From Agapetus fuscipes (Eukaryota; Arthropoda; Insecta; Trichoptera; Glossosomatidae), in contig OX637332.1 in the NCBI GenBank assembly GCA_951799405.1, positions 2,485,001-2,549,000 of the forward strand: 64,000 nt of DNA, read 5' to 3'. The notes under the pieces were generated by a model. The model searched no databases. It was not told the DNA's origin and was given only the letters and a program-made list of their open reading frames with translations. Of this stretch, positions 30,172 through 41,600 are shown piece after piece (positions within the stretch are counted from its first letter, which is position 1; the number at the start of each line of letters is the position of its first letter). The position numbers were made by a program, and so were the translations under genes.

Positions 30172-30355
30172 GTGTTTTTAGGCTTTCATGGCCGGCTTTA
30201 GATGATGATGATAAGGATGTAGGATCCATCTTTCCGGGCTTGTAGACCATGGTCCAATAATTCTTTTGTAGGCTGCTTTATTCTTTTTGGAAGGCTGCTA
30301 CGTTTCGTCAGTAACATATGACTGCCTTAGAATTCTACATCCTTATCATCATCAA
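30172..30355 (-). mobile_element. P (Penelope-like?) fragment with short inverted ends
   Basis: GGCTTTCATGGCCGGC matches the reverse of the GCCGGCCGTG end at 53.8 kb. GATGATGATAAGGATGTAG and CTACATCCTTATCATCATC form inverted ends. CTACGTTTCGTCAGTAAC carries a GACGAAACG-type motif on the minus strand. A related piece lies at 42.6 kb. Confidence 0.45.
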
Positions 30356-30356
30356 T

Positions 30357-30688
30357 AAATATTTCGCTTCAAGTATAGAAAAAATTATAAATGAAAAATA
30401 AAAATATTGATGTCATATGCATTTAATACACCTTGCCAATATTTGGTATAGGTACAGTCAGAAAATTGTTATCTGTAAATTATGATAAATAAATACTACA
30501 AGATAAAAAATATTTACTTTCAAATGTTTATTTGAGTCATCATCAGCGTGCACCTAGTATGTTACCGCATACACAGTTGCATCAAGGCAATTTGAATTTT
30601 AAATTAACAAAAAATTTACAACTTTTACTACCTTTTCTTAAATGGGGTTGAAAAGCCAAAAGGGGAACAATGTTTGAAGATATTTTGG
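30357..30688. other. no recognisable feature
   Basis: AT-rich; nothing recognised. Confidence 0.3.
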
Positions 30689-30689
30689 A

Positions 30690-30886
30690 TGGTTGGTGCA
30701 TTAACACTGAAAATTCATCTTTATTTAGTTATTAAAAAATCTTGTTTTATTTTCACTTTTTTTATTATTTATATAAAGGACACCTGATGATAACTACGAA
30801 GTAGTCGAAAACGTTTGTGTCCTTTATATAAATAATAAAAAAAGTGAAAATAAAACAAGATTTTTTAATAACTAAATAATGTTTGA
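30690..30886. mobile_element. P2 hairpin element with perfect 63-bp arms and hammerhead-like loop
   Basis: Arms 30,721-30,783 and 30,817-30,879 are perfect inverted copies. The 33-nt loop begins CTGATGA, contains the self-complementary ACTACGAAGTAGT, then CGAAAACG. CUGANGA, helix, GAAA is the hammerhead ribozyme core order. The left flank GTGCATTAACACTG is shared with 39.0 kb. Cleavage-site geometry is not clearly satisfied, so activity is uncertain. Confidence 0.65.
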
Positions 30887-30929
30887 AGATAGATTTTTTC
30901 TCTCTCTAAAATCTAATGTAGTAAAAAAA

Positions 30930-31183
30930 AACGCAACTTAGCTACGCATAAAGTGCAATTTCTTGCCGCGTTATCACCGAAGGATTTCGCGTGTCGCGAG
31001 TGGAACCTATTTATTTTTACATGTAAGGAGGCCGGCCTTATGCCAACCACTTGCCAGTATTTTATTTTGGGGTCTAAAATAAACACCTTTTAACAAGAAA
31101 TCATTTCTGACAGCCTCGGTGCGATTCGAACCCGGGCTCTCGGCATGTAATGCAAGCACTCTACCAACTGAGCTATCGACTAG
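30930..31183 (-). repeat. SINE-B with internal deletion
   Basis: Head GTCGATAGCTCAGTTGG and B box GGGTTCGAATCGC present; about 75 bp between CTGGCAA and GTGGTTGG lost relative to the 7.0-kb copy. Confidence 0.82.
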
Positions 31184-31629
31184 ACAGCTCTTACAGTACT
31201 TTCTAACTCATCTCTAGTACTCAGTTTAAATTTGAAAACATTGTATTTTTCTCAGTAGGTAGGTAAACGTCACACTTTTATGTGACTGGGGTTATTTACA
31301 ACCAATAACAAAATATTTGCTGCACTTTCTCTATCAACCCCGCCGTGCAACGTCACAATTTGGAATTTGTGTACTTACATGAGTTCATTATTAAGCAAGA
31401 ATGTGTGTAACGTATTAAAACGGATATTTTAATAGTTTATCGAATTAAGTGCAATTTAAAAGGTATTGAAAGTAATTTTACGGTGGGCAAGTACCTGTAA
31501 TCACGATTTATAAACTGAAATAACATATTTTTTTTGCATGCATATGAAATAACACAAGGAAACAGATTATTTGTTCAATTGTAACGGTAAATAAATATAA
31601 CAACACGATTCGCATCTAATTCGTATACC
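31184..31629. other. no recognisable gene
   Basis: Nothing recognised. Confidence 0.3.
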
Positions 31630-31971
31630 GTGATAATTAGTCATATTATAGAAACAAATGTTACAGTACTGTTAGTTTCAAAAGTGGATACCTGTCTGAC
31701 AATGGTACAGGTGATATGGTCGATTCGTGGGACATCCCGCGCGATTATTATCAATGAAACAGTCAATTTTATAGAAAGCAATCACTCACCGCAAGAAATA
31801 ACTGGGCAGACCAAGAGATTTGTGTCGAAACACTGTTTCAAATATGAGTATTTTGATGACAACTCACACGCCCCCGATCCGCGCGACTCGCACTTGTCTG
31901 ATCTCGGCTCGCGAATGACAGAACAGTTTGACAGTTATCTTCGTGTTTACCAACCAAAAATACGTGGCTAA
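31630..31971 (+). CDS. open frame of unknown status, 113 codons
   Basis: An uninterrupted frame upstream of TMEM9 with no domain, signal peptide or membrane segment that I recognise. The local region 31,865-31,915 is unusually G+C- and CpG-rich for this window and could be upstream regulatory DNA or a non-coding first exon of the neighbouring gene instead. I cannot tell these apart. Confidence 0.15.
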   Translation: MIISHIIETNVTVLLVSKVDTCLTMVQVIWSIRGTSRAIIINETVNFIESNHSPQEITGQTKRFVSKHCFKYEYFDDNSHAPDPRDSHLSDLGSRMTEQFDSYLRVYQPKIRG

Positions 31972-32091
31972 CCATAAACAACAAACAAATTAGTAGGTAT
32001 TCTTTGTTGGGAAAAATAAGTTTATAGTTTACAGCATTTGTACAAAAATCAAAATCTGAGTTCAACTTAACGTAGACTTTTTATCATATAT

Positions 32092-32222
32092 CTGCAATCT
32101 ATGTTGCAAAGGTATATTAACAATTAAGATTCATATTAAAAGCATTATTACAAGCTTACACGTATAAGTTCACGTTAACGCAAGCTGAATGTGTATTTAC
32201 AAATAATCCAAACATCAAATGA
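32092..32222 (-). repeat. repeat D, 3' half, old
   Basis: Reverse, well diverged (CAATCTATGTTGCAAAGG to CATCAAATGAGCATAC). Confidence 0.6.
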
Positions 32223-32224
32223 GC

Positions 32225-32635
32225 ATACTTTCATTGATTTATTTATACACATAAAAACGTGAAAATAAGTGGCAATGCATGCCCTTGCGGATGTTTTTAT
32301 TTTTATTATATTTTTTGTAATCAACCTATTAGTTGAAAATACCCAATTTTTGAGGTTTTCCCGTAACATTAATCAATTTATTTCTTACTGCGTGATGTTG
32401 GCATCACATTTTTATGCGCTTGGGAAAATAGAAACATTTTTCCCATTCTCATTATCTGCTAACTTCACTTCAATCACGCAGCCGTACAAGTACATCGCAT
32501 CCTGTCAAAAGGAGTGACATTCTAATTGTTCCGGAGAATTTTCAGTTTTTGTTTCACAACTTCTCGCGTAAATCCATCAAGTTTTATTTAATGTTTGTTA
32601 CCAAATCGAATAAGGAACGCTAACCACATTTCACA
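32225..32635 (+). promoter_or_regulatory. presumed promoter and 5' UTR of TMEM9
   Basis: Lies between the last repeat and the TMEM9 start codon. No clear TATA box. The start context CACAATGG has A at -3 and G at +4, a good initiation context. Transcription start unknown. Confidence 0.35.
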
Positions 32636-32695
32636 ATGGCCAAATACATCCTGCTGGTGGCTTGGATTGTGATTTTAGGCCTTTCATACGCTGCC
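32636..32695 (+). CDS. TMEM9: TMEM9 exon 1 (coding part)
   Basis: 20 codons encoding the signal peptide; donor GCC|GTAAGT, phase 0. Confidence 0.88.
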
Positions 32696-35600
32696 GTAAG
32701 TCATTGTTGTATTCCATTCACATATTTTTTACTTTTCACCCTTTAAACATATTTTACTGGATTTATTTTCTTTCAAGCCATCTCCTGATATCATCCGATT
32801 GAATTTAAAAGTTTTTTTGCGAGATTAAACTACAATTTAACAGAGTTTACTTTGGTTTAATAGAAGGAATAGTATTTAGATAATGGGGCGTATTGCATAG
32901 GTTTTAAGTGGAATAATATAGCAATACTGATACACTTGTTTATTTCATATTTATTGTTTTCAATTGAATTCAATGTTCAATTGTCTCACTAAATGAGTTT
33001 ATTGCTTTTCTGCTCATTTAAATGTAATTTTTTATTCATATTCCTTGACTTATAGGTTGGTATGAGGCTGACCACCCATACTGTAAAAAATGGTTCACTT
33101 TGCCAATGTTACCCCTGTTTCAGGGAAGGTCGGCAAAAGTTGTGGGGCTTATGTTCATTTGAGGTTTGGATTTTATTTGTAAGTACACATTCAGCATTTG
33201 TAAGCGCGAACTACACTTGTTGGTTTGTGGGCTTACATCTGAGAGCTTTAAATGAATATATCCTTGCAACTTAGATTATAGATTATAGGTGTTAAACTTT
33301 AACAAGTTAACGTGAAAATCAATCCATAGTTAGTTATTATTTTTGTTTTATAAAGCTGATCACTCATGCTGTAAAAATTCATTGACTTTGCCAATGTCAC
33401 CCTTGTTCCAAGGACGGGCGACTTATTTGCAAGGTTTATGTTCATTTGACATTTTGGCTTCTATTTTTGTTTGAGCATGTGCAACATGTGCAAGCGTTAA
33501 CATACATGTGTCTGCTTGTAGGCATACATTTTTACAAATCTGAAATGTTAATATATCTTTGCAACTTAGATTATAGAGGTTATTTCTTAGGTTTTATGCC
33601 TTTTGCATGCGTATCAGTCAAATTGTGGCGTTACTTACGTACTTAGTTTTCTAAGGAAACTTCTTCATCACTTTCTGATGATAAATAACTTGCTTTCTGG
33701 AGATGAAAGTACCGAATAATTACTCTGGTTAATAATAATTGACCTATTGTATATAGCGCCGTTTAGTAGCACTAGCCACCCCAGGGGGCGTGTTCCCATT
33801 CCACAACGCAAAACGAATGTTCACTCACACATGCACACGGAAGTATTGCAGATGAGTGAACCTAGCTGAAAACCAACTGTTATCAAATAGCTATATACTG
33901 GCTCACAAGCAATTTAATGCACATACACAGTTATCTATAATAATCTATAATCTAAGTTGCAAGGATATATTCATTCAAAGCTCTCAGATGTATGCTCACA
34001 AACAAATACATGTAGTTCGCGCTTACAAATGCTGATTGTGTACTTACAAATAAAATTCAAACCTCAAATGAACATAAGCCCCACAACTTTTGTCGACCTT
34101 CCCTGAAACAGGGGTGACACTGGCAAAGTAAACCATTTTTTACAGTATGGGTGGTCAGCCTTATACCAACCTATAAGTCAAGGAATATGAATAATAAATT
34201 ACATTTAAATATAAAAATAACAAAACCTTAAAAAGAAATCTATAGGTACAAAAAAAGTCAAAAAACAGTTATGAGTGTTGAAAATTGATAAATAAGACAG
34301 CTGGATTACATTTAATGAAAAGTTGAAGTTTTTTTTATTTAATTTCTATATAAATGACTCTTAAAAATGACGACAGTCGAAAGTACTCGAGGATAAAATA
34401 ACAAATATTAAAAAAAAAAATATATATCTAATAATAAACAATGGTCAATGCGTAATACCTACCATTGCTGTACGTATTTAACATATGGCAAAACTTCCGT
34501 GTGCATGTGTGAGTGAACATTCGTTTTGCGTTGTGGAATGGGAACACGCCCCCAGGGGCGCTTTAATGTGTTGAAGCTTCTGTTAAAGAAACTGCCAACA
34601 CGGGTCTCTGTTCTCAACTACAAAGGTAGACTGTTCCAGCAGAACGGACAAGCCGAACCAGAAGTTTTCTTACTTAGTTGCTCTTCTTCCGAATATTGTT
34701 CACTCTTTATGATCTTTGGCGCGATATTTTATTTTTCATTGCTTTTCAAATTCTTCTCGTTCACAAAAGTGTGTATTTTTATACTTTCATCTAATCTAAT
34801 CTAATCTAATCTAAGTTGCAAAGATATGTTACATTGGAGATTCACATTACATGCATTCTCACAACCAGACACGTACAAGTTCGCGCTTGCACATGCCTCA
34901 TGTGAACCTACAACATAAAAACCAAATCTCAAATGGACATACACCCTGCAACTCTTGCCGTCCTTCCCTGAGACAGGGGTGACATTGGCAAAGTGAACCA
35001 TTTTTACAGCATGGGTGGTCAGCCGCATACCAACCTATAAGTCAAGGAACGCCATTGTATATTCAATACATTCTTGATTTAAGCAATCGAGGTGAGATTC
35101 ATGCAAAGTTTCATACTGTGGTACTGGTCTGTAAACCAGGGAAGGGTCAAGGTAACTTAGCAGCCAATAACAAAATATATAAGTTAGCTTTATCCCTCGC
35201 AACCCAGCCGGATGACGTCACATTTTTTTGTCTATGCCATTTAACTCATGATAATCAATAATAATATAGGTCGTAATACCCATAGACACAATTAGCCCTA
35301 AACTTACTCATAAAGTCCCATGCATGGTCTGTGTTGCCCTACAGTTCTGAGACTACATGGACCCTAAAAATGAATACAACAAATTGCTTAGAGTCATTTG
35401 AAATGTTTTGCATGCTTGCTTGATGACAATTGCTTCGGATACCTTGGACTGATAGGGCCACAAATGTAGAAGTGCTAAATAGAGCAGGAAGGGATAGAAA
35501 ACTATTGTTGTATGTGAACTTGCGTAAAATATCATATCTGGGACAAATGCTGCGCGGGACAAAGTACCACCTTCTACAACTGATAATGTTAGGCAAGATA

Positions 35601-38600
35601 GAGGGACACTGCGAATGTGGCAGAAGGCATGGTAGCTACGCAACATGGGAGACTCAACCAAGATGAGAGGTGTAGAGGAGTCAGGATAGCACCTTGAAGA
35701 TGAAGCACCGCAAAGCCTTTGCAGCAGTGATTGCCAATATCAAAGGAACCGGACAAAACACTCACTGTAGAAGAATAAACCCTATTCAACTCTCCGCTTT
35801 TCCTATCACGAATAAGTCTATAGCAAGTTAGTCCTAGTTGAATAGAATAGAAGTTTTTGCAAAGAGCAAGGCTGTGTTATAGAATTGCATTGCGTTGTCG
35901 TATTGTTTGACTTATATTTTTTGTGGCATGCAACATTATGCGTTGTAGCGATGAAGCAGGGGGAGATTTATGCACTTCCCTGTCAGAAGCTCCATTGTGG
36001 TGCTAGTGTGTCGATAAATTGATCTGATGCGCCAATGCTACACAACGCACTAACCTAAGCCTAAATTTTCCCTTATTGTCATTATTGTCGAAGATTCTCA
36101 ACTCATCTATGAGATGTAGTCCCACTGTATGGATAGTAATCTATTTCTGGAATAAAATTAAAAAAAAACACCTTTAGATTGGGTATTTGTATATATATAA
36201 ATATATTGTAAGAAATCGTGTGCGGGAGACTCCCTAGATTTAAGAGACTCCAGGGGTGTATAACATTTATTGTAGTGCCGCAGAGGTATTGGTGATGTGG
36301 CGGTTGATCCTTAATTGTAGGGCTGTTAGCTGCGTAGTGTTGTGGTGTGTGGGCTTTGTTTTGAGACACTGAAAGGAAGTGGCGATTGATATTGGTTTTG
36401 AATGGGGCTAGGTTATTTCTATATCACAGTGAAGATATTATTTCAATAGATTGGCATTTGATGCGTAGATAATTGTCTTCTTATTATTCATGACTAGAAA
36501 ATTTAGGAAGAATTTTGAGGAATCCTTTACTTCGATCATCAAAGGAGCTGATTAACAGGTCTCTACAATTTGATGCAGAAAATAAAACAAGTGAATTCTG
36601 CAAGTTAATTTATAGATATTGTAACTCAAAGTAGAATTTGACACTCCCTTAATTTTTTTTACAGGACTTGGGAGTTAATTATTTTAGTGCAAAAAGTCTA
36701 TTTTAAAAATTGCCTTTGGAGCGTTTCATGCTGTGTAAATTTCTACTGAGCCTAGAGCGATGGTGGATGTCTTTAGCTGCGTTATACGATCTAAATTAGA
36801 GTACGCTGTCGAGGTTTGGACTCCTTACCAGCGGAAGTACATAGATATGATAGAAAAAATTCAAAAAAAGTTTCTCAGGTATCTCCTCATGAGGCGGTGT
36901 GGAAGTTATCCATAATTCATGCATCATGAGGAGCTACTTCGGGAGACAGGATTTAGAAGCCTGAAAACGAGGCGCAACAGGTCCCTTATGGTGCTCACTC
37001 ATAAGGTCATAAACAATTAAATTGACAGTCCCACCCTGTTGGAGGGCTACAGGTTGTATGTGCCTGACGACTACACCCGAGGGCGATGACATTATCTATT
37101 TCATGTACCAAAAAGCCGTACTGATGTTGTGGCAGCAACACCCTGTGACTCGGAGTATAAAACTCTTAAATAAGTCTTATATAGACATTTTTTCATGTAA
37201 TTTATTAAGATTTAAAAGTCTAGCAAAAGAGTTCCTCCCAGCGTGTTGATAGCTGTGAGGGTGCACTGTAATTAGGGTAACCTGTTGTGCACAAATAAAA
37301 AAAAAATAAAAAAGTCATAAATTTCCCTTTTTGTTGCTCAGAATATGTGTTATTAGTAGTAATAAACCACTAAAACTTAATATTGACAAATGGTTTTGTT
37401 GTGAAAGCAGAAAAATCTCCTTATATTTTACTCTTCTCTGGGAAGCTAACAGATCCTTTGAAATTTTGTGAATGACAAGTATTCATGTTTTGATATTTTT
37501 AGTGGGCTGAGCACAGATTGAAATTTAAATAAAGAATGAATGTAAATGAAGGAAATGTAGACAAATGTGATGGATATGAATGAACTGAAAGAGGTATACT
37601 AGAATAAGATCAAGTGAAGGCAGATGCTCCTATAAATAATGTTGGCAGAGTTGCAATTACAGTAGTGTTATTAGATACAAGAAGTCTTGGATGAAGTTAG
37701 GAAGTAACGTTTTAATGGTAATTTTACTAAACTTGTCTTTTACCGGTATGTCGTGGAACCTACTTTAGATGTTAAAAAGATTCATATACTCCCGCTAATG
37801 CCGCTATACCTACTCATTGTACTTTAGCTGTCCAAAACATTCATATTGTTAAAATGTATATGCGATAGATGCCTATTATTGGAGCATTGGAGATACTTAT
37901 GTATTTGCATTATGTGTTTTGTGTATGTGCAACTCTTTTGTTCTGTTGGCGTCTTCATATAAAATAAAAAAATAAACAATAAATTTAATTTTTACATTTT
38001 CTCATTCCAGGGACAATCTTACGATGACAAGAGGTGTAAGTGTGTGTGTCCGAGTCCATCGGCAGTTATAAACAGTACGCAAGGCTCGTCGCACACAGAC
38101 CGCAAACTCTACATTGCTAATGTTCCTCCAAACAAATGGTAAGAAAACATTTACATTATGTCGTCAGTAATCTTATCATCATCATCAATGGCACGTCAAC
38201 CTAGGGTGGTATTGGCCTCATTGATCAACCGCAGCCACCGCTGTCTAAAGCCTTTCTCCTCCAGTCCCACTTTCCTACTTTTCCGTATCCCGGAGCGCAT
38301 TGAGTTCAAAGTGTGCACGATGTTCCACAAAGCTTTATTTGGAAAAACACCCAAATATCTCGCTGATTTAATCAAACCAGTCACCCTCGGCAAAAAAAGC
38401 CTAACACTGCGCTCGGCTGAAACTGGAGCCAAAAAAAGGATTGAAGAACCTATAAGAAGAGTTAACAGAATGTTTGGAGAGCGTACATTTGCAGTTGCTG
38501 GTCCTCTGGCCTGGAACCACCTGCCACATCATGTGAGAGAGCTAGAAGACCATGGAAAGTTCCCGAATGCACTGAAGACAAGCAAATTTCTGGCATCGTT

Positions 38601-41600
38601 TGCACCAGCGCCCTTGGAGTGACTACATCACGAAACGGCACTATAAAAAAATCATCAACTCATCATCATCATCTAATCTAATCTAATCTAAGTTGCAAAG
38701 ATATGTTACATTGAAGATTCACATTACATGCATTCCCACAACCAGACACGTACAAGTTCGCGCTTGCACGTGCCTCATGTGAGCCTACATCATAAAAACC
38801 AATCTCAAATGGACATACACCCTGCAACTCTTGCCGTCCTTCCCTGTAACAGGGGTGACATTGGCAAAGTGAACCCTTTTTACAGCATGGGTGGTCAGCC
38901 GCATACCAACCTATAAGTCAAGGAGATCATCATCCTACCAATAGGCAGTCGACCACCGTTCATTAATAATTGTAAACGATAATTGTTTTATAGTTTTTAT
39001 GGTTTGTGCATTAACACTGTGAAAATTCATATTGATTGATTATGTTTATGTTTTCTTAAAAACAAATTAATAATTAAACACTGTTTCTTTTCACTCAATA
39101 TATCAATTTATTTCAATTATAGATTACTATCGCTTTCTTATTTCGATTGTAATCCTACCTGATGATGACCTATAGGTAGGGACTGGAAAATTTCGCGATC
39201 GCGATAAAACGAATTTATTCGCGAATTTTGATGTTTTTACGCGAAATTTGAGGTTTTACGCAAATATCGCGAATTTTCGTACTTTTGGTAGAAATTGTGC
39301 GAAAAAGTTGTCATGTGTCGCTTTTGCAACGCAACGATTTTGTGGGAAAGAGAAGATTCCTGCGAAAACCCTTTGCAATATGCAAAGCACAGGAAAATTG
39401 GTCGGTGTTATAGCCGAGGGGGCATAAGGTAACACTTCGGCCTCGTAACTGGAGGATTGTGGGTTCGAATCCCGGCGGAGCAAAAAAAAATCCTTTTTAT
39501 ATTTTCAAATTTGCTCTTCGCTGGGTTGAAAAATTCATCAACCTTTACCGAAGACCGGTCATCAAAAGGTCCATCCAGCCTTACAACAACTGGGTCTTGT
39601 TTGAGAATTGGCGCTTTCTACAGCGACGATCAATCTCGCAGAGGGCTCTTGAGGTGTGATACACACAAAAACAGCGCTCACCAAATAAATCAGCCTAATT
39701 TTTTTTTTTTTTTTTACTGTCCTGGATCATCCAAGCAGACTTGAATCGTGACATCAATGAAGGAAAATACTTCAAGGAGTGAATCTGTTTGCTGTATTAA
39801 CCAAGAGCACAACTTGAGGCTTTCATAAAAGCTAACATCCCTTGAAAAATGAGATAACCCTCATCTAGAGACTAAATGCACAAAAATTAAATATTTTAAA
39901 CGGATATTGCAGGGTATTCGGAGTGTCATTGAAATATTAATACTTTTTTCAATCAATGGCTTTTTGTAAGTTAGGTAGGTACTCGTACCTATTGATTCAG
40001 ATGTTGTTTATTCATTGTTTTTGAAGGTAGGTACATATTGTTGTTTTTATAATAAATTGTAAATATTAGTAATATCTATTGTTTTGCAATTATATAAACC
40101 TTCATTTTGATCAAATCAACCCTAAAAATCTACCGAATCTCCCCGTTTATCATGAAAAATAACGCGAATTTCCTTGTTTTCGATTAAAAATAACGCGAAT
40201 TTCACAAAAAAATAACGCGAATTTCCCAAAAAATAACACCACTATTTTCCAGTCCCTACCTATAGGGTCGAAAACGTTAGTAATCTATCTAAAATCTAAA
40301 TCTAAGCTGCAAAGATATGTATCATTTGAGATTCATATTAAATGCATTCCCACAAGCAGATATGCATAATTTCGCGTTTACACATGCTGCTTGTGGACCT
40401 ACAATATAAAAACCCCAATCTCAAATGAACATAAGCCCCAACTCTTGCCGACCTTCCCTGAAGCAGGGGTGACATTGGCAAAGTGAACCATTTTTTACAG
40501 TATGGGTGGTCAGTCGCATACCAACCTATCAGTCAAGGAGTACAAGCAATTAATACAATCAAATATATAAAACAAATAAATTCTAAGCAATATGAGGAAA
40601 GACTGACGAAGAAAGTATATGCTGCGAGAATTGATGGATGTCGTGGAAGAGGAAGACCGAGAAAGGTGGATGGACCAAATTTTCGAAATAGCGAATGAAT
40701 GGGATATCCAGAGTCATAATAAAAGGAGAGCTTGTATGAAAAAGGTTATGGCTCTGGATGAAATGAAAGAAGTATGCAAGGATCGAAAGAAATGGCGGTT
40801 GATCTGTAATGCTGGCAGTTAAATCTAAGGCTTTTAAATTTAAAAAATATGTGTTGTGGTTTTTTTAATTTTTTACTGTTTAGTAATCTATATTTGAAAT
40901 AAATTGAATAATTGTTTTTTTTTGCAGCAACTGTGAAGGTGTCATCTTACCAAAAGTGGGAGATGAAATAAAAGGAAAAGAACAAGAGTTCTGCCCGCGA
41001 TGCGAATGCCATTATGAGAATCGCAACACCACCATTATCAAGGTAACATGTTATTCTATTTACAATTGTAATAACTACACAATCAAATTTTTATTCGGAT
41101 ATTAGACGAACCGTTATAAGCAAACTTACATTATTCTCTTACCTAAACCTAAACCTAAACCTATACCTAAACCTAAACATAACTTACTTACTTAACCCTT
41201 TGGCTGCGGCTGGCATGCATAGATGTCATGACGTAACTTGCATACAGTGCGGCTGGCATCTATCCATGTCATCGAAGTTTAACCCCTTGTGAGGGTTTTT
41301 CTTTTGATAGTATTCAATTAGGATGTTTGTAATATGTGAGGATATTCACTGCTAACTTTTCGTTCGTTCAAAATCCGCTTCAAGACTCAAGCCGTGCTCA
41401 GAAGAACTCTCTCACACCATTTGTGGCTCTGCTACAAATCACTTAATAATATCACTTATAAAACAGATAAGGAATCAAACATTTAAACACACTTTATTAT
41501 TCCACAATCTATATATATATAAGTATATATAATAAACCACAGCACAATAATATTAATTATTCTTAATTACACATGCTTGTGGCTCTCCCGCCAGGCAAGC

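Larger units (their letters stand above)
38985..40285. mobile_element. P2 hairpin element split by a hAT MITE (intron 2)
   Basis: Flank GTGCATTAACACTGTG matches 30,700. Outside the MITE are CCTGATGATGACCTATAGG and TATAGGGTCGAAAACGTTAG, which together give the same CTGATGA, helix, GAAAACG order as at 30.78 kb. The long perfect arms are absent here. Confidence 0.55.
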
